A stretch of 64,000 nucleotides of DNA from Hymenobacter lucidus (GCF_020447265.1 NZ_JAJADR010000003.1:310001-374000); one strand, 5' to 3'; shown: positions 1 to 9,361, numbered from the stretch's first letter. Program-made: numbers and translations. Notes: generated from the sequence alone by a model not told the origin.

Positions 1-2
1 CG

Positions 3-803
3 CTGGCGTACTCGGCGGCGTTGCCATTTTCGCAGCGGTGGTCGAAGGAGCGGGTGGACTACATCAGCCTCTCCAACTGCTGCCCGCCCAACGTGGTGCG
101 CACCATTTCGGAGGTCAACAACTACCTCTACAGCGTGTCGGACAAGGGCCTGTGGCTGAACCTGTACGGCGGCAACAATCTCAACACCAAGCTCAAAGAC
201 GGCTCCCCCATCAAGCTCACCGAGGAAACCAACTACCCCTGGGACGGCGCCGTGAAACTGACGCTGAGTGAGACGCCGAAGAAGCCGTTTTCATTGTTTC
301 TGCGGGTGCCGGGCTGGTGCGAAGGAGCCACGCTGCTCGTGAATGGCAAGCCCGAATCAACGACCCTAAAGCCCGGTACCTACGCTGAAGTAAACCGCCG
401 CTGGAAAGCCGGCGACAAGGTGGAATTGAGCTTGCCGATGCCCGCGCAACTCGTTGAAACCAACCCACTGGTAGAGGAAAACCGCAACCAAGTGGCCGTG
501 AAGCGCGGCCCCGTGGTCTACTGCCTCGAAGCCAACGACCTGCCCGCCGGCAAACCCCTAAGCGGCCTGCTCATACCCGCCAACGCCACCCTCACCCCGC
601 GCCACACCACTGTAGCCGGCTCCGATATTGTGTGGCTGGAAGGCCAGGGCGAGTTCGTGGACAATTCGGCGTGGAAAGGCAAGCTCTACCACCCCATTAC
701 TAAGCCCCAAACCACACCCGTGCCCTTCAAGCTTGTTCCCTACTACGCCTGGGGCAACCGCGGCTTAGGAGATATGCAAGTGTGGCTGCCGGTGAGCCGG
801 TAA
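3..803 (+). CDS. GH127-like beta-L-arabinofuranosidase, C-terminal part (5' partial)
   Basis: The reading frame is open from the left edge of the window, so this is the last 266 codons of a longer gene. The fragment carries the SNCCPPN motif near its start. In GH127 enzymes this adjacent cysteine pair includes the catalytic nucleophile and a zinc ligand. Downstream is the family's C-terminal beta-sandwich, with FLRVPGW and the AVKRGPVVYCLE stretch typical of DUF1680/GH127. GH127 enzymes release terminal beta-L-arabinofuranose from plant glycans, including pectin side chains. The signal peptide and the (alpha/alpha)6 barrel lie outside the window. An SGNH esterase follows on the same strand after 134 bp. 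The family call is firm; the exact substrate is inferred from the pectin context. Confidence 0.85.
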   Translation: MAYSAALPFSQRWSKERVDYISLSNCCPPNVVRTISEVNNYLYSVSDKGLWLNLYGGNNLNTKLKDGSPIKLTEETNYPWDGAVKLTLSETPKKPFSLFLRVPGWCEGATLLVNGKPESTTLKPGTYAEVNRRWKAGDKVELSLPMPAQLVETNPLVEENRNQVAVKRGPVVYCLEANDLPAGKPLSGLLIPANATLTPRHTTVAGSDIVWLEGQGEFVDNSAWKGKLYHPITKPQTTPVPFKLVPYYAWGNRGLGDMQVWLPVSR

Positions 804-937
804 TTACTTTACCACAATCAGAGTAAAGTCATGAGCTAATTCTCCTCCTCTGCTGATGTTGCACATCAAGCAAGGAGAGGAACCAGACTATCTTTCCCGC
901 GTCGAAATAACACCTCTCTAAATCTGCCCTACTTTCC

Positions 938-2362
938 ATGAAAATAAGAGTCCTGCTCATCCTATTTCTTGCACCGCTCCTACTCCGGGCTGAAGTACGG
1001 TTGCCGTCCATTTTCACCGACAACATGGTGTTTCAGCAGCAGGCCGAATGCGCCGTGTGGGGCTGGGCAAAAGCGGGCAGCACCATAACGGTAAGCCCGT
1101 CGTGGAGCAAGCAGAAGTATACGGCCAAAACCGACGCAACCGGCAAGTGGCGACTAAAGGTAAAGACGCCCGCGGCCGGTGGCCCGTTTGAGCTGACCAT
1201 TAGCGACGGTAAGCCCGTGACACTGAAAAACGTGCTGGTGGGCGAAGTCTGGATCTGCACCGGGCAGTCGAATATGGAGATGCCGATGAAAGGCTTCAAG
1301 GGGGAACCGGTGCTGAACTCCAACGAGGCCATTCTGCACTCCGCCAACCCGAATATTCACCTCTACACCGTGCCGCGTAACTCGCGCACTGCCCCCAAAG
1401 ACAACAGCAAACCTTCGCCCTGGCGCGTGGCTACGCCCGAAACCGTGGCCAATTTCAGCGCTACTGGCTACTACTTTGGCCGCCTGCTCAACCAAATGCT
1501 GCACGTGCCCGTGGGCCTGATCAACTGCAGCTACGGCGGCTCTACTACCGAGGCCTGGATGAGTGCCGAAACCCTACGGCAGTTTGCCGGCGTGCAAATT
1601 CCGTCCCCCACCGACTCTATTGCCTCGGTGAACCACACGCCCACCACCCTCTACAACGGCATGCTGCACCCCGTGGTCGGCTACGGTATTCGGGGGGCTA
1701 TCTGGTACCAAGGCGAATCAAACTACGAGTATTCGGAAGAATACGCGGCCCGGCTGGTGGCCCTGGTGAAGCAGTGGCGCACCGAGTGGGACATGGGCGA
1801 ATTCCCGTTTTACTACGCTCAGATTGCGCCCTACAACTACGCCCAGCTACCGCCCTATAACAAAGGCGGCAAGTTCAACTCAGCCTTTCTGCGGGATGCC
1901 CAGCGCAAGGCCGAACGTCAGATTCCCAACGCAGCCATGGCCGTGCTGCTCGACTTAGGCGAGGAAAAATCGATTCACCCGATGCGCAAGGAGCCCGGCG
2001 GCACCCGGCTGGCGCTATTGGCATTGGCCAAAACCTATGGCCTGAAAGGCTTCGGGGCCGTGAGTCCGGCTTATGAGTCGATGGAGGTGAAAGATGGTGC
2101 GGTGGCCGTGAAGTTCCGGGACGCGCCGAACGGCATGAGCAGCTTCGGGCAGGAGCTGACGGGCTTTGAAGTAGCCGGCGCCGACCAGAAATTCTACCCG
2201 GCCATAGCCAGCATCAGCGGCAGCGTCATCACCGTGGCGAGCGAGGCGGTGAAAGCGCCGGTGGCCGTGCGCTACGCCTTCCAGGATTTCACCCGCGCCA
2301 CGCTCTTCAGCACCGAGGGTTTGCCAGTGTCGTCTTTCCGGACTGACGACTGGGCACAATGA
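938..2362 (+). CDS. SGNH-fold acetylesterase (sialate O-acetylesterase family)
   Basis: A 474-aa secreted protein with a hydrophobic signal peptide (about residues 1-19). An N-terminal beta-sandwich (SIFTDNMVFQQ, AVWGWA) is followed by the SGNH block I motif GQSNMEMP around residue 109, whose serine is the expected nucleophile. GAIWYQGESN around residue 250 and SIHPMRK around residue 345 supply the oxyanion-hole region and the catalytic histidine. Members of this family remove O-acetyl groups from sugars. In a pectin locus the likely substrates are acetylated galacturonan or side-chain sugars rather than sialic acid. The stop codon overlaps the next start (ATGA), suggesting coupling to the DUF5703 gene. 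A second member of the family is at 56975. Confidence 0.85.
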   Translation: MKIRVLLILFLAPLLLRAEVRLPSIFTDNMVFQQQAECAVWGWAKAGSTITVSPSWSKQKYTAKTDATGKWRLKVKTPAAGGPFELTISDGKPVTLKNVLVGEVWICTGQSNMEMPMKGFKGEPVLNSNEAILHSANPNIHLYTVPRNSRTAPKDNSKPSPWRVATPETVANFSATGYYFGRLLNQMLHVPVGLINCSYGGSTTEAWMSAETLRQFAGVQIPSPTDSIASVNHTPTTLYNGMLHPVVGYGIRGAIWYQGESNYEYSEEYAARLVALVKQWRTEWDMGEFPFYYAQIAPYNYAQLPPYNKGGKFNSAFLRDAQRKAERQIPNAAMAVLLDLGEEKSIHPMRKEPGGTRLALLALAKTYGLKGFGAVSPAYESMEVKDGAVAVKFRDAPNGMSSFGQELTGFEVAGADQKFYPAIASISGSVITVASEAVKAPVAVRYAFQDFTRATLFSTEGLPVSSFRTDDWAQ

Positions 2363-4770
2363 GGAGGCAGACGTGGATTCCTGCGGATGCGCACAGAGGA
2401 TTGCGCGCAGGTACACAGAGTCGTGTAACAATCTCTACGTACCTGCGCGCTCCTCTGCGGGAACTTGGTTTGCTATTGCTGCTTTGCTGGCTACCCTTGC
2501 AGGCCACCGCCCAACGGGAGCTGACTACCAACAACATCAGCTGGATCAGCCCCAGCAAAAACAGCGGCGAATCCATGCCCTGCGGGGGCGGTGATATTGG
2601 GCTAAACGTCTGGAGCGAGGGTGGTGACGTGCTGTTCTACGTGGCCCGTAGCGGCACTTTCGATGAGAACAACAGCCTGCTGAAACTAGGCCGGGTGCGG
2701 GTGCGCCTGAGCCCGAATCCGTTTGAAGGCGGCACTTTCAAGCAGCAGCTCACCTTGCAAACCGGCGACATCACGCTAACCGGCAGAGTTGGCAACCGTT
2801 CGGCGCAGGTGCACATCTGGGTGGATGTATTCCGGCCGGTGGTACACGTGGAAGTGAGTAGCAGCGAGAAGCTGACGGCCACTGCCAGCTACGAAAGCTG
2901 GCGCTTTCAGGACCGAGTACTCAAAGGCAAGGAAAACAACCAGAATTCCTACAAGTGGGCACCCCAAGGCGAGGTAAAAACACGCCACGACAGTATCAGC
3001 TTCAGAGGCCAAACCGTGGAGTTTTTCCACCGGAACCGCCCGCAAACCGTCTTCGACGTAACCGTGCAACAGCAGGGCTTGGCGGCGGTGAAAGCACAGC
3101 TGTTCAACCCGCTGCAGAACCTGATTTTTGGTGGGGCGTTGCAAGGACCGAACATGGTGCCGGCCGGTGTCACCGATGGCCAGTATCTGCGCACGCCCTA
3201 CCGCGGCTGGGTGCTGAAAAGCCACCAACCGGCCCGCTCCCACTCCTTCATTCTGGCGTTGCACACCACCGTTGCCCCAACGGTGGCGCAGTGGCAGCAA
3301 GAGCTACAACAACCCCTGAAAGCGGCTCGGCAGAACCCGAAAGCGGACCGCACGCGCACCGTGGCGTGGTGGCGCGAGTATTGGCAACGCAGCTTTATTC
3401 ACATTGAGCCCGAAAAGGCGGCAGCCAATACGCCGCAGTGGCAGGCGGGCCGCAACTACCAGTTGATGCGCTACCTGCTGGGCTGCAACGCTTTCGGGCA
3501 GTACCCGACCAAGTTCAACGGCGGCCTGTTCACCTACGACCCGGTCCTCACCGACTCCACGCTGAAGTTTACGCCCGACTTCCGCAACTGGGGCGGTGGC
3601 ACCCACACGGCCCAGAATCAGCGCCTCGTGTACTGGCCGATGCTCAAAAGTGGCGACGCGACCCTACTCAAGCCGCAGTTCGATTTCTACCTCCGCCTGC
3701 TGCACAACGCCGAACTGCGCAGCCGTACCTACTGGAACCACCCCGGCGCGTGCTTCACCGAGCAGCTCGAAAACTTCGGGCTGCCCAACCCGGCCGAGTA
3801 CGGCTGGAAGCGCCCCGCTGGGTTTGACCAGGGGTTGGAATACAACGCCTGGTTGGAATACGAGTGGGACACGGTGCTGGAATTCTGCCTGATGATGCTG
3901 GAAACCGAGCAGTACGCCGGCCATGATATGGGCCCGTATCTGCCCTTCATCGAAAGCTGTCTTACTTTTTTCGATGAGCACTACCAGTACCTGGCCCGGC
4001 AGCGCGGCGCCAAAGCACTCGACGGCGCGGGCCACCTCGTCCTGTATCCCGGCTCGGGGGCCGAAACTTACAAGATGGCTTATAATGCCACCTCCACCGT
4101 GGCCGGCCTGCGCACCGTGCTTACACGCCTGCTCGGGTTGCCGGCCACCTACGGCACCCAGCAGCAGCGCCAGCAGTGGGCAGCTATGCTCAGCCGGATT
4201 CCAGAGCTCAGCTTTCGGGAAATCGATGGGTATAAAATGCTGGCACCGGCCAAAACCTGGGAACGGGTCAACAATGTGGAAAGTCCGCAGCTGTATCCGG
4301 TGTTTCCGTGGGGCCTCTACGGCCTGGGTAAGCCCGGCCTGGCCACGGCCCGCAACACTTACCGCTACGACCCGGACGTGCAGAAATTCCGCAGCCACGT
4401 GGGCTGGAAGCAGCACAATATTTTCGCCGCCCGCCTCGGCCTGACCGAGGAAGCCGCCGAGCTGACAGTGCAGAAGCTGCAGGACTCGGGCCGCCGCTTC
4501 CCCGCCTTCTGGGGCCCTGGCTACGACTGGGCACCCGACCACAACTGGGGCGGCGCGGGCATGATTGGCCTGCAGGAAATGTTGCTCCAAACCGACGGCC
4601 GAAAAATCTATCTGCTGCCGGCCTGGCCCAAAAGCTGGGACGTGCACTTCAAGCTCCACGCACCTTACCAGACTACCGTGGAGGGCATGGTGATAAACGG
4701 CCGAGTGCAGGAGCTGCGCGTCACGCCCGAGTCGCGCCGCGCTGATGTAGTGGTGATGCTGGGTGAGTAA
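2359..4770 (+). CDS. DUF5703 protein, putative periplasmic glycoside hydrolase
   Basis: A DUF5703-type protein of 803 aa if read from the ATG that overlaps the upstream stop. The conserved part begins at NISWISPSKNSGESMPCGGGD (about residue 60) and is followed by GLNVWSEGGDVLFYVARSG. The C-terminal two thirds looks like an (alpha/alpha)6 toroid related to GH95-type enzymes (FNGGLFTYD, RNWGGGTHTAQNQRLVYWPM, LYPVFPWGLYG). The start is doubtful: the hydrophobic signal segment (LGLLLLLCWLPLQATAQ) begins only near residue 36, and the preceding codons lie in a strong hairpin (2394-2457). A TTG at 2470 would give a conventional signal peptide. Catalytic residues and substrate are not known to me. 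The gene ends about 90 bp before a bidirectional terminator. Confidence 0.7.
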   Translation: MRRQTWIPADAHRGLRAGTQSRVTISTYLRAPLRELGLLLLLCWLPLQATAQRELTTNNISWISPSKNSGESMPCGGGDIGLNVWSEGGDVLFYVARSGTFDENNSLLKLGRVRVRLSPNPFEGGTFKQQLTLQTGDITLTGRVGNRSAQVHIWVDVFRPVVHVEVSSSEKLTATASYESWRFQDRVLKGKENNQNSYKWAPQGEVKTRHDSISFRGQTVEFFHRNRPQTVFDVTVQQQGLAAVKAQLFNPLQNLIFGGALQGPNMVPAGVTDGQYLRTPYRGWVLKSHQPARSHSFILALHTTVAPTVAQWQQELQQPLKAARQNPKADRTRTVAWWREYWQRSFIHIEPEKAAANTPQWQAGRNYQLMRYLLGCNAFGQYPTKFNGGLFTYDPVLTDSTLKFTPDFRNWGGGTHTAQNQRLVYWPMLKSGDATLLKPQFDFYLRLLHNAELRSRTYWNHPGACFTEQLENFGLPNPAEYGWKRPAGFDQGLEYNAWLEYEWDTVLEFCLMMLETEQYAGHDMGPYLPFIESCLTFFDEHYQYLARQRGAKALDGAGHLVLYPGSGAETYKMAYNATSTVAGLRTVLTRLLGLPATYGTQQQRQQWAAMLSRIPELSFREIDGYKMLAPAKTWERVNNVESPQLYPVFPWGLYGLGKPGLATARNTYRYDPDVQKFRSHVGWKQHNIFAARLGLTEEAAELTVQKLQDSGRRFPAFWGPGYDWAPDHNWGGAGMIGLQEMLLQTDGRKIYLLPAWPKSWDVHFKLHAPYQTTVEGMVINGRVQELRVTPESRRADVVVMLGE
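2394..2457. repeat. Imperfect inverted repeat (hairpin) at the DUF5703 start
   Basis: CAGAGGA and GCGCGCAGGTAC in the left arm pair with GTACCTGCGCGC and TCCTCTG in the right arm. There is a two-base bulge, and four further pairs (AGAG/CTCT) close a 12-nt loop. The element sits between the upstream stop codon and the signal-peptide codons of the DUF5703 gene. Confidence 0.75.
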
Positions 4771-4800
4771 GGTGGTGGTTCATTCTGCGGCGGTTTCTCG

Positions 4801-4973
4801 GCTGTCATCCTGAGCAACGAGTAGGACATTCATCACCTACCCCGCTGTAGTTTATACTAACGTGCAAAAGCCCTTTACCGTCGGCACGGTAAAGGGCTTT
4901 TGCACGTCGAATTATGGTTGTCACTCAGATGAGGAAGGTCCTTCGTTTCACTCAGGATGACAGCCGAAAAAAA
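4801..4973. repeat. REP-like inverted pair flanking a terminator
   Basis: CTGTCATCCTGAG near 4801 is mirrored by CTCAGGATGACAG near 4960. The terminator hairpin 4861-4906 lies between them. The arms resemble the GTCATGCTGAG repeat family found at five other intergenic places in this window. There is no gene in 4771-4988. Confidence 0.6.
4861..4906. terminator. Bidirectional intrinsic terminator
   Basis: A perfect 21-bp stem (CGTGCAAAAGCCCTTTACCGT paired with its complement) closes a 4-nt CGGC loop between two convergent genes (2359-4770 plus, 4989-7178 minus). The A-rich and T-rich stretches inside the stem let it act in both directions. Confidence 0.85.
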
Positions 4974-4988
4974 GACAAGAAAACAAGC

Positions 4989-7178
4989 TCAGTTCCCAGC
5001 CTGATACGTTACCACGTACTCGCGGCCTTGCTGCAGCGGCAGCTCATACTGCCCATTGCCTTTGGCCTGAATCTTCGCGCCTTTACAGCTGGGCTTCGAC
5101 TTGCTCGTGAACCGCAAAACGCCGGTGCCGGCGGCTCCTTTCACCTTTAGCTGCTGGGGCGTGGCGCGCACCGTAATATCACCCTGGGGCGTGGGCACGG
5201 TGCCTTCCATCCACTGCAGGCCGCCGAGGCTGGGCACGATTTCGTAGGTGGCGTAGCCGGCCGTGAGGGGTTTTACGCCCAGGTAATACTTGCCCAACAG
5301 GTAAATCGGACTGGCACCCCAGGCGTGGCAGAGGCTTTTGCCGAAGGGCCGGCCGTACATGGCCAGGTGCTCGGCGCCCTTCTTGGTCGGGTCGTACTCT
5401 TCCCAGAACGACGTGGCACCCAAATCGAGCATGCCGCCCCAGTAGCTTTTCATTTCCTTGAGCACATAGCGCTGCTCGCCCAGCGCGCAGAGGGCCTCCA
5501 GCTCGTAGAAGCGCATGTAGGGCGTCGTGATTTTGGGCACCGCCGGGTTCAGCAGCACCGACTGCTTCACCTGCTGCTGCTGCTGGGCTGAGAGGTAGCC
5601 GAAGAAGATGCTGAACATATTGGCGTAGCGCGTCACGTTATCGGTGGGCTGGCCGTTGATGCGGCTGTGTACGAGGGCGCCTTTTTCAGCATTCCAGTAG
5701 GTAGCAAAGATTTTGGCTTTCAGCTCGGTGGCCAGCTGCTGGTATTTCCGGGCCCCGGCCGGGTCGTTTACCAAGCCCGCGCACAACGCCATGCTTTCCA
5801 GGCTGCGGCACAGCAGCAGCTGCTCGAAGCTGACTTCGCCCTTCTTGCTGAGCCCGTCGGCCCAGTCGATAAACACCCAGTCGCCGGCCAGGCCTTCCAT
5901 GTAGCCGTCCTTGTTTCTGCGCGAAAGGCAGTAGTCCATCAGGCTCTGCATGCGCGGGTAGAGCTGCGTCACCACGGTTTTGTCGCCGGTGTACTGGTAG
6001 GCGTCGTAAATGCCGATAAACCAGTAGAAGGTGTAGTCCATGATGGTGTTGATGTGGCTGGTTACGGGGTCTTTGCCGCGCAGCGCGAAGGTGGTGCGGC
6101 TTACCGTGGGCGTGTCGAAATAGAGGTAGTAGTTCATCAAATAGCTCTGGTAAGCGTCGCCCGACCAGATCCACCGGTCCCGCTTGATGCCATCGATGAA
6201 AAACTCGCGGGTGTTAAGCTGCATGGTGTAGGCGGCCACGTCCCAGATTTTGTTCAGCTGCTCATCCGAGCACCGGAACTTGCCCCGCTCGGTCACGGGC
6301 GCGTACTCGTAGAGCATCGACACCGAATCCAGCGTCACGCCCGGTTCCGGGCGGATATTGACGTAGCGAAAGGCCTTCGACAGCGAGGTGAGCTTGTCGG
6401 CTTTCTGGGGCTGATTGACGCTAAGCTGCTCCAGCGTTTCGCAGGTTTCCGTCGCCAGGGCCTCCTCCCGCGACTCGCCAAAGTACAGCGTGACGCCGCC
6501 CTTGCCCCGCAGCCCGTGCAGGCGCACGTAGCCGAAGGTTTCGCGCCCGAAATCCACCACCTGCCCGCCGCCCTCGGTGCGCATGACGCTCACGGCGCGC
6601 CGGGGCTCGGTTTTGAGCTGGAAGGCGGAGGGCAATGTCTGGGCCGCGTCGAAGTTCCAGCTGCCGGCCGTCAGCCACGTCGTGCCCGATTGGTCGGAGG
6701 TTTTGCCCGAGGCGTCAATCCACTCCTTGTCCTCGTAAGTCACCAGCCAGCGGCCGTCGGTGCCGATGGTTTTGCCCTGCACAAACACGGCCGGCACGTG
6801 CTGCTGGTTGTATACTTTGATGTTGAGCCGGTGCTTGCCGGCGGGCACCGTGAGCCGCTCGGGGGCTCCGGCCAGCAGCTTGCCATCGAGCTTCACGTTG
6901 TACTGGCCCTCGGCGCGCAGCTCCACTTGCTCGGCCTGCTTCAGGTCGAAATCCTGGTGAAAGTCGATGAGGGCGTAGTGGCTGTCGAGGCGCCAGAAAG
7001 GCGGGAAGAACGAGCCCCGCTCAGTGCGCCGGTTCTGCATCTGGTTGCCCAGCCAGATTTCGTAGTCGCCGGGGTACCAGATCCAGGTGGCTTTGGCCGT
7101 TTGCTGGGCCTGGGCGGAGATGTCGAGCAGCAGCAGGAGCAGCACAGCCACAACTCGTTTCAAGTATGGTTTTATCAT
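4989..7178 (-). CDS. Alpha-L-rhamnosidase, GH78-like
   Basis: A 729-aa secreted enzyme with a signal peptide (about residues 1-24, ending AQAQQ). An N-terminal beta-sandwich (FHQDFDLKQAEQVELRAEGQYNVKLDGKLL) leads into the (alpha/alpha)6 catalytic barrel. The family's acidic loop appears as FIDGIKRDRWIWSGD near residue 333, with the second conserved acidic loop TSFWEEYDP near residue 592. The C-terminal beta domain contains YEIVPSLGGLQWMEGTVPTPQGDI. GH78 enzymes release terminal L-rhamnose by inversion. Here the target is probably RG-I or RG-II. The loop differs from the DCPQRNER form of the other GH78 at 13525, so the two probably have different linkage preferences. This is the last gene of the long minus-strand block. 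Confidence 0.85.
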   Translation of the reverse strand: MIKPYLKRVVAVLLLLLLDISAQAQQTAKATWIWYPGDYEIWLGNQMQNRRTERGSFFPPFWRLDSHYALIDFHQDFDLKQAEQVELRAEGQYNVKLDGKLLAGAPERLTVPAGKHRLNIKVYNQQHVPAVFVQGKTIGTDGRWLVTYEDKEWIDASGKTSDQSGTTWLTAGSWNFDAAQTLPSAFQLKTEPRRAVSVMRTEGGGQVVDFGRETFGYVRLHGLRGKGGVTLYFGESREEALATETCETLEQLSVNQPQKADKLTSLSKAFRYVNIRPEPGVTLDSVSMLYEYAPVTERGKFRCSDEQLNKIWDVAAYTMQLNTREFFIDGIKRDRWIWSGDAYQSYLMNYYLYFDTPTVSRTTFALRGKDPVTSHINTIMDYTFYWFIGIYDAYQYTGDKTVVTQLYPRMQSLMDYCLSRRNKDGYMEGLAGDWVFIDWADGLSKKGEVSFEQLLLCRSLESMALCAGLVNDPAGARKYQQLATELKAKIFATYWNAEKGALVHSRINGQPTDNVTRYANMFSIFFGYLSAQQQQQVKQSVLLNPAVPKITTPYMRFYELEALCALGEQRYVLKEMKSYWGGMLDLGATSFWEEYDPTKKGAEHLAMYGRPFGKSLCHAWGASPIYLLGKYYLGVKPLTAGYATYEIVPSLGGLQWMEGTVPTPQGDITVRATPQQLKVKGAAGTGVLRFTSKSKPSCKGAKIQAKGNGQYELPLQQGREYVVTYQAGN

Positions 7179-7204
7179 CAGATGAGGTGATAGAATGACT
7201 TGTG

Positions 7205-7298
7205 ATGGTCATGCAGAGCGCAGCGAAGCATCTCTCCCACTTCGTTGCAAGGGCATTGATTACCAGTGCCCGCGAGATGTCTCACTGGGTTCGACATG
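7205..7298. repeat. REP-like palindromic repeat (GTCATGCTGAG family, diverged)
   Basis: GGTCATGCAGAGCGCAGCGA at the left and a CGACATGACGTTCT end at the right mark a diverged copy of the intergenic palindrome family. It lies between the GH78 gene and the beta-helix gene. Confidence 0.6.
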
Positions 7299-7304
7299 AC
7301 GTTC

Positions 7305-9194
7305 TTAGTTATTATTTGGTATTGCTTTGCGCAACTCCTGAAAAGCCGGTTCCAAACCCGCGGCTTGTTTGATGGCCTCACTCACCAGAGGACCGTTGTT
7401 GATCCAGACGTTGTTGGGGCCGTTGGCATTGGCCAAGAACTTCTCGGCCGGGCACCAATTGTTTTGCACCGTAATGCCGCTGGAGCCTTCGTCGAGGTAG
7501 AGGTAAAACCAGTGGTCAGGGTCGTGCACGTAGGGGGCCCGCCCTATTTCCTCCACCCGATTTTCGCTGATTACCGTGCCCGGCTGGGCCGAGAGCGTGT
7601 AGATGCCGGCCACGTCGTAAGTGTGCTGCCCGTAGTGGTGAATGTAGTTCTGCGTCACGCGGTTATCCTGCATGGCATTAGCGGTTTTGGTCCACCCCCA
7701 GCCCAGACTGATACCGGTGTAGGGCACCTGCGCTATTTCGTTGTGGCGGATGGTAGTACCGCGCACGTAGCCGGCCGCCAGGCCCACGCAGCCCCAGTCC
7801 TCGTTGCCGCAGTCGAGCAGCAGGTTGTTTTCCAGCAGCTCGTTGGTGACTATTTCGCGCGGGTCGGTGGGGTTGTAAGGCAGGTGGGTTTCGGTGCCTT
7901 CGTCGGAGAATTTGCCCAGCTGAATACCGTTGCCGGCAATGTCGCGGAAGGTGCAGCCCGTCACCGCGTCGTCGTGGGTGCCGCTCTGGTAGTCGAGCCC
8001 CGCCGAAGCCAAATGCTCGAAGCGGCAGCGCGTGAAGCTGGTGTGGTGAGCCCCGCTGAGCGCCACGGCGGCGGGTGGGCGGCCCAGCCAGGCCTGGTTT
8101 TCGAGGTCTTTCTTGTCGGGGGTACCGGGCGTTTGCAGCGAGTAGGCATCCAGCATAAACAGGCCCGCTTGCAGCGGCACGTGGCCCTGCTCGGAAGGCC
8201 GCAGCCAAGTGGTGTAGGCAAAGGTGAGGCCCCGGAACTGTACGTAGCTCACCGGCTGGTCGAGGCTGCCGGCCACGCGCACCAGGGTTTCCAGCGCGGG
8301 CACGATTACCTGCGCGGTGCTCATGGTTTCGTTGGGCCGGGGCCAGTAGAGAAGCTGCCCGTGTGGAGCATCGTAAAACCACTCGCCGGGCGTGTCGAGC
8401 AGCTCCACCGCGTTGGTCAGGTAAAAGGCCGAGCTGCCGTTTTTGCCGTCGATGATAGGCCGGGGCCAGGGGTGCTCAAACTGGATGCGGCTTTCGGGCT
8501 CGTGAAACGTGACGCGGGCCTTGCTGCCCTGCATCGTCAGGCTCCGCACCCGCAGCACATTTACGGCCCACATCTGGTGCAGCACCATTTCCAGCTGGCC
8601 CGGCTGCCGCACAGCACCCACCGCCGCGGCCGGAATCCAGGCTTCGCGCTTGTCGGTGTCCCAGCCCAGCAGGCGGGGCAGGTTGTCGTAGTTGGGCGTG
8701 CGGGCCCGCGTGGCTTTGCGGCCATTCACCCACAGCTGCCGGATACTCAGCGCGCGGCCGGCTACCAGTGGAACCCTGGCGGCCCACACCTGCCCCTGCG
8801 CAGCGGCGGGCAAGCCCGGTATTTTACCCGTCACTTTCTGCCAGCCCGTAACGGGCACGCCTCCGCTGAGTACGGGCTGCTCGCCGGGCGCGGCTTCAAT
8901 GATGGTGGGGTTGCTGGCCGTACCGGAGTCTTCGGGCCGGAAAAGCCAGGGCTCGTGCAGCCGGTATTCGCCGCCGCGCAGCCAGATACGCACCCCGTTC
9001 TGCACCGAGGCATCGTGCAGGCGGCGCAGGTTGCGTGCTTCCCGGAGCGCCGTGTTCAGGGTCGCCAGCGGCTTTTCCTTCGTGCCCGGGTTGCGGTCCG
9101 AGCCCGAGGGCGCCACCCAGATATCGGCCGCGTGGGCTGCGGTGGTTAGCAGGTGCAGGGCGAAAAGCAGGCTGACGGAAAACGAGCGGATCAT
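7305..9194 (-). CDS. Right-handed parallel beta-helix enzyme, GH141-like
   Basis: A 629-aa secreted protein. The start at 9194 is chosen because a signal peptide (SVSLLFALHLLTTAAHA) follows at once; upstream codons are low-complexity and repeat-derived. The mature N terminus, DIWVAPSGSDRNPGTKEKPL, is the opening typical of secreted beta-helix glycosidases. Residues roughly 100-300 contain FHEPESRIQFEHPWP and DTPGEWFYD, and a beta-helix runs to the C terminus (TSFTRCRFEHLASAGLDYQ, TNELLENNLLLDCGNEDWG). The arrangement recalls GH141, whose founding member from Bacteroides thetaiotaomicron (BT1002) is an alpha-L-fucosidase acting on rhamnogalacturonan-II. The family assignment is from memory of its layout; the fold is clear. 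Confidence 0.7.
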   Translation of the reverse strand: MIRSFSVSLLFALHLLTTAAHAADIWVAPSGSDRNPGTKEKPLATLNTALREARNLRRLHDASVQNGVRIWLRGGEYRLHEPWLFRPEDSGTASNPTIIEAAPGEQPVLSGGVPVTGWQKVTGKIPGLPAAAQGQVWAARVPLVAGRALSIRQLWVNGRKATRARTPNYDNLPRLLGWDTDKREAWIPAAAVGAVRQPGQLEMVLHQMWAVNVLRVRSLTMQGSKARVTFHEPESRIQFEHPWPRPIIDGKNGSSAFYLTNAVELLDTPGEWFYDAPHGQLLYWPRPNETMSTAQVIVPALETLVRVAGSLDQPVSYVQFRGLTFAYTTWLRPSEQGHVPLQAGLFMLDAYSLQTPGTPDKKDLENQAWLGRPPAAVALSGAHHTSFTRCRFEHLASAGLDYQSGTHDDAVTGCTFRDIAGNGIQLGKFSDEGTETHLPYNPTDPREIVTNELLENNLLLDCGNEDWGCVGLAAGYVRGTTIRHNEIAQVPYTGISLGWGWTKTANAMQDNRVTQNYIHHYGQHTYDVAGIYTLSAQPGTVISENRVEEIGRAPYVHDPDHWFYLYLDEGSSGITVQNNWCPAEKFLANANGPNNVWINNGPLVSEAIKQAAGLEPAFQELRKAIPNNN

Positions 9195-9205
9195 GCAGTG
9201 GATTT

Positions 9206-9357
9206 GCGTGTAGCGCTGACGTTGTAGTCGGCGCTGGCGCTGAGGGCGCCAATTTGGTTCTAGGCAATTCAGACGGAACAGATAGCAGAGCCAGATGGTC
9301 CGAATCCGCATTGCGGCGTTCCGCCGCCGCGCCGACTACAAAATCAGCGCTACACGC
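9206..9357. repeat. MITE-like inverted repeat element
   Basis: Two 28-bp arms (9206-9233 and 9330-9357) are inverted copies starting GCGTGTAGCGCTGA, with only a few differences. They enclose about 96 bp that also has internal GC-rich symmetry. The element fills the gap between the beta-helix gene and the esterase gene and is unrelated in sequence to the other repeat families here. Confidence 0.75.
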
Positions 9358-9361
9358 GGGC

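Noticed and set aside
938..2362. Involvement in sialic acid metabolism, suggested by the family name sialate O-acetylesterase
   Set aside because: No sialic acid transporter, lyase or epimerase is seen; the surrounding genes are for pectin, and the family deacetylates several plant sugars.
7266..9149. A 627-codon plus-strand frame opposite the beta-helix gene, and a similar one at 5667-7190
   Set aside because: Both mirror minus-strand enzymes and have no recognisable motif of their own.
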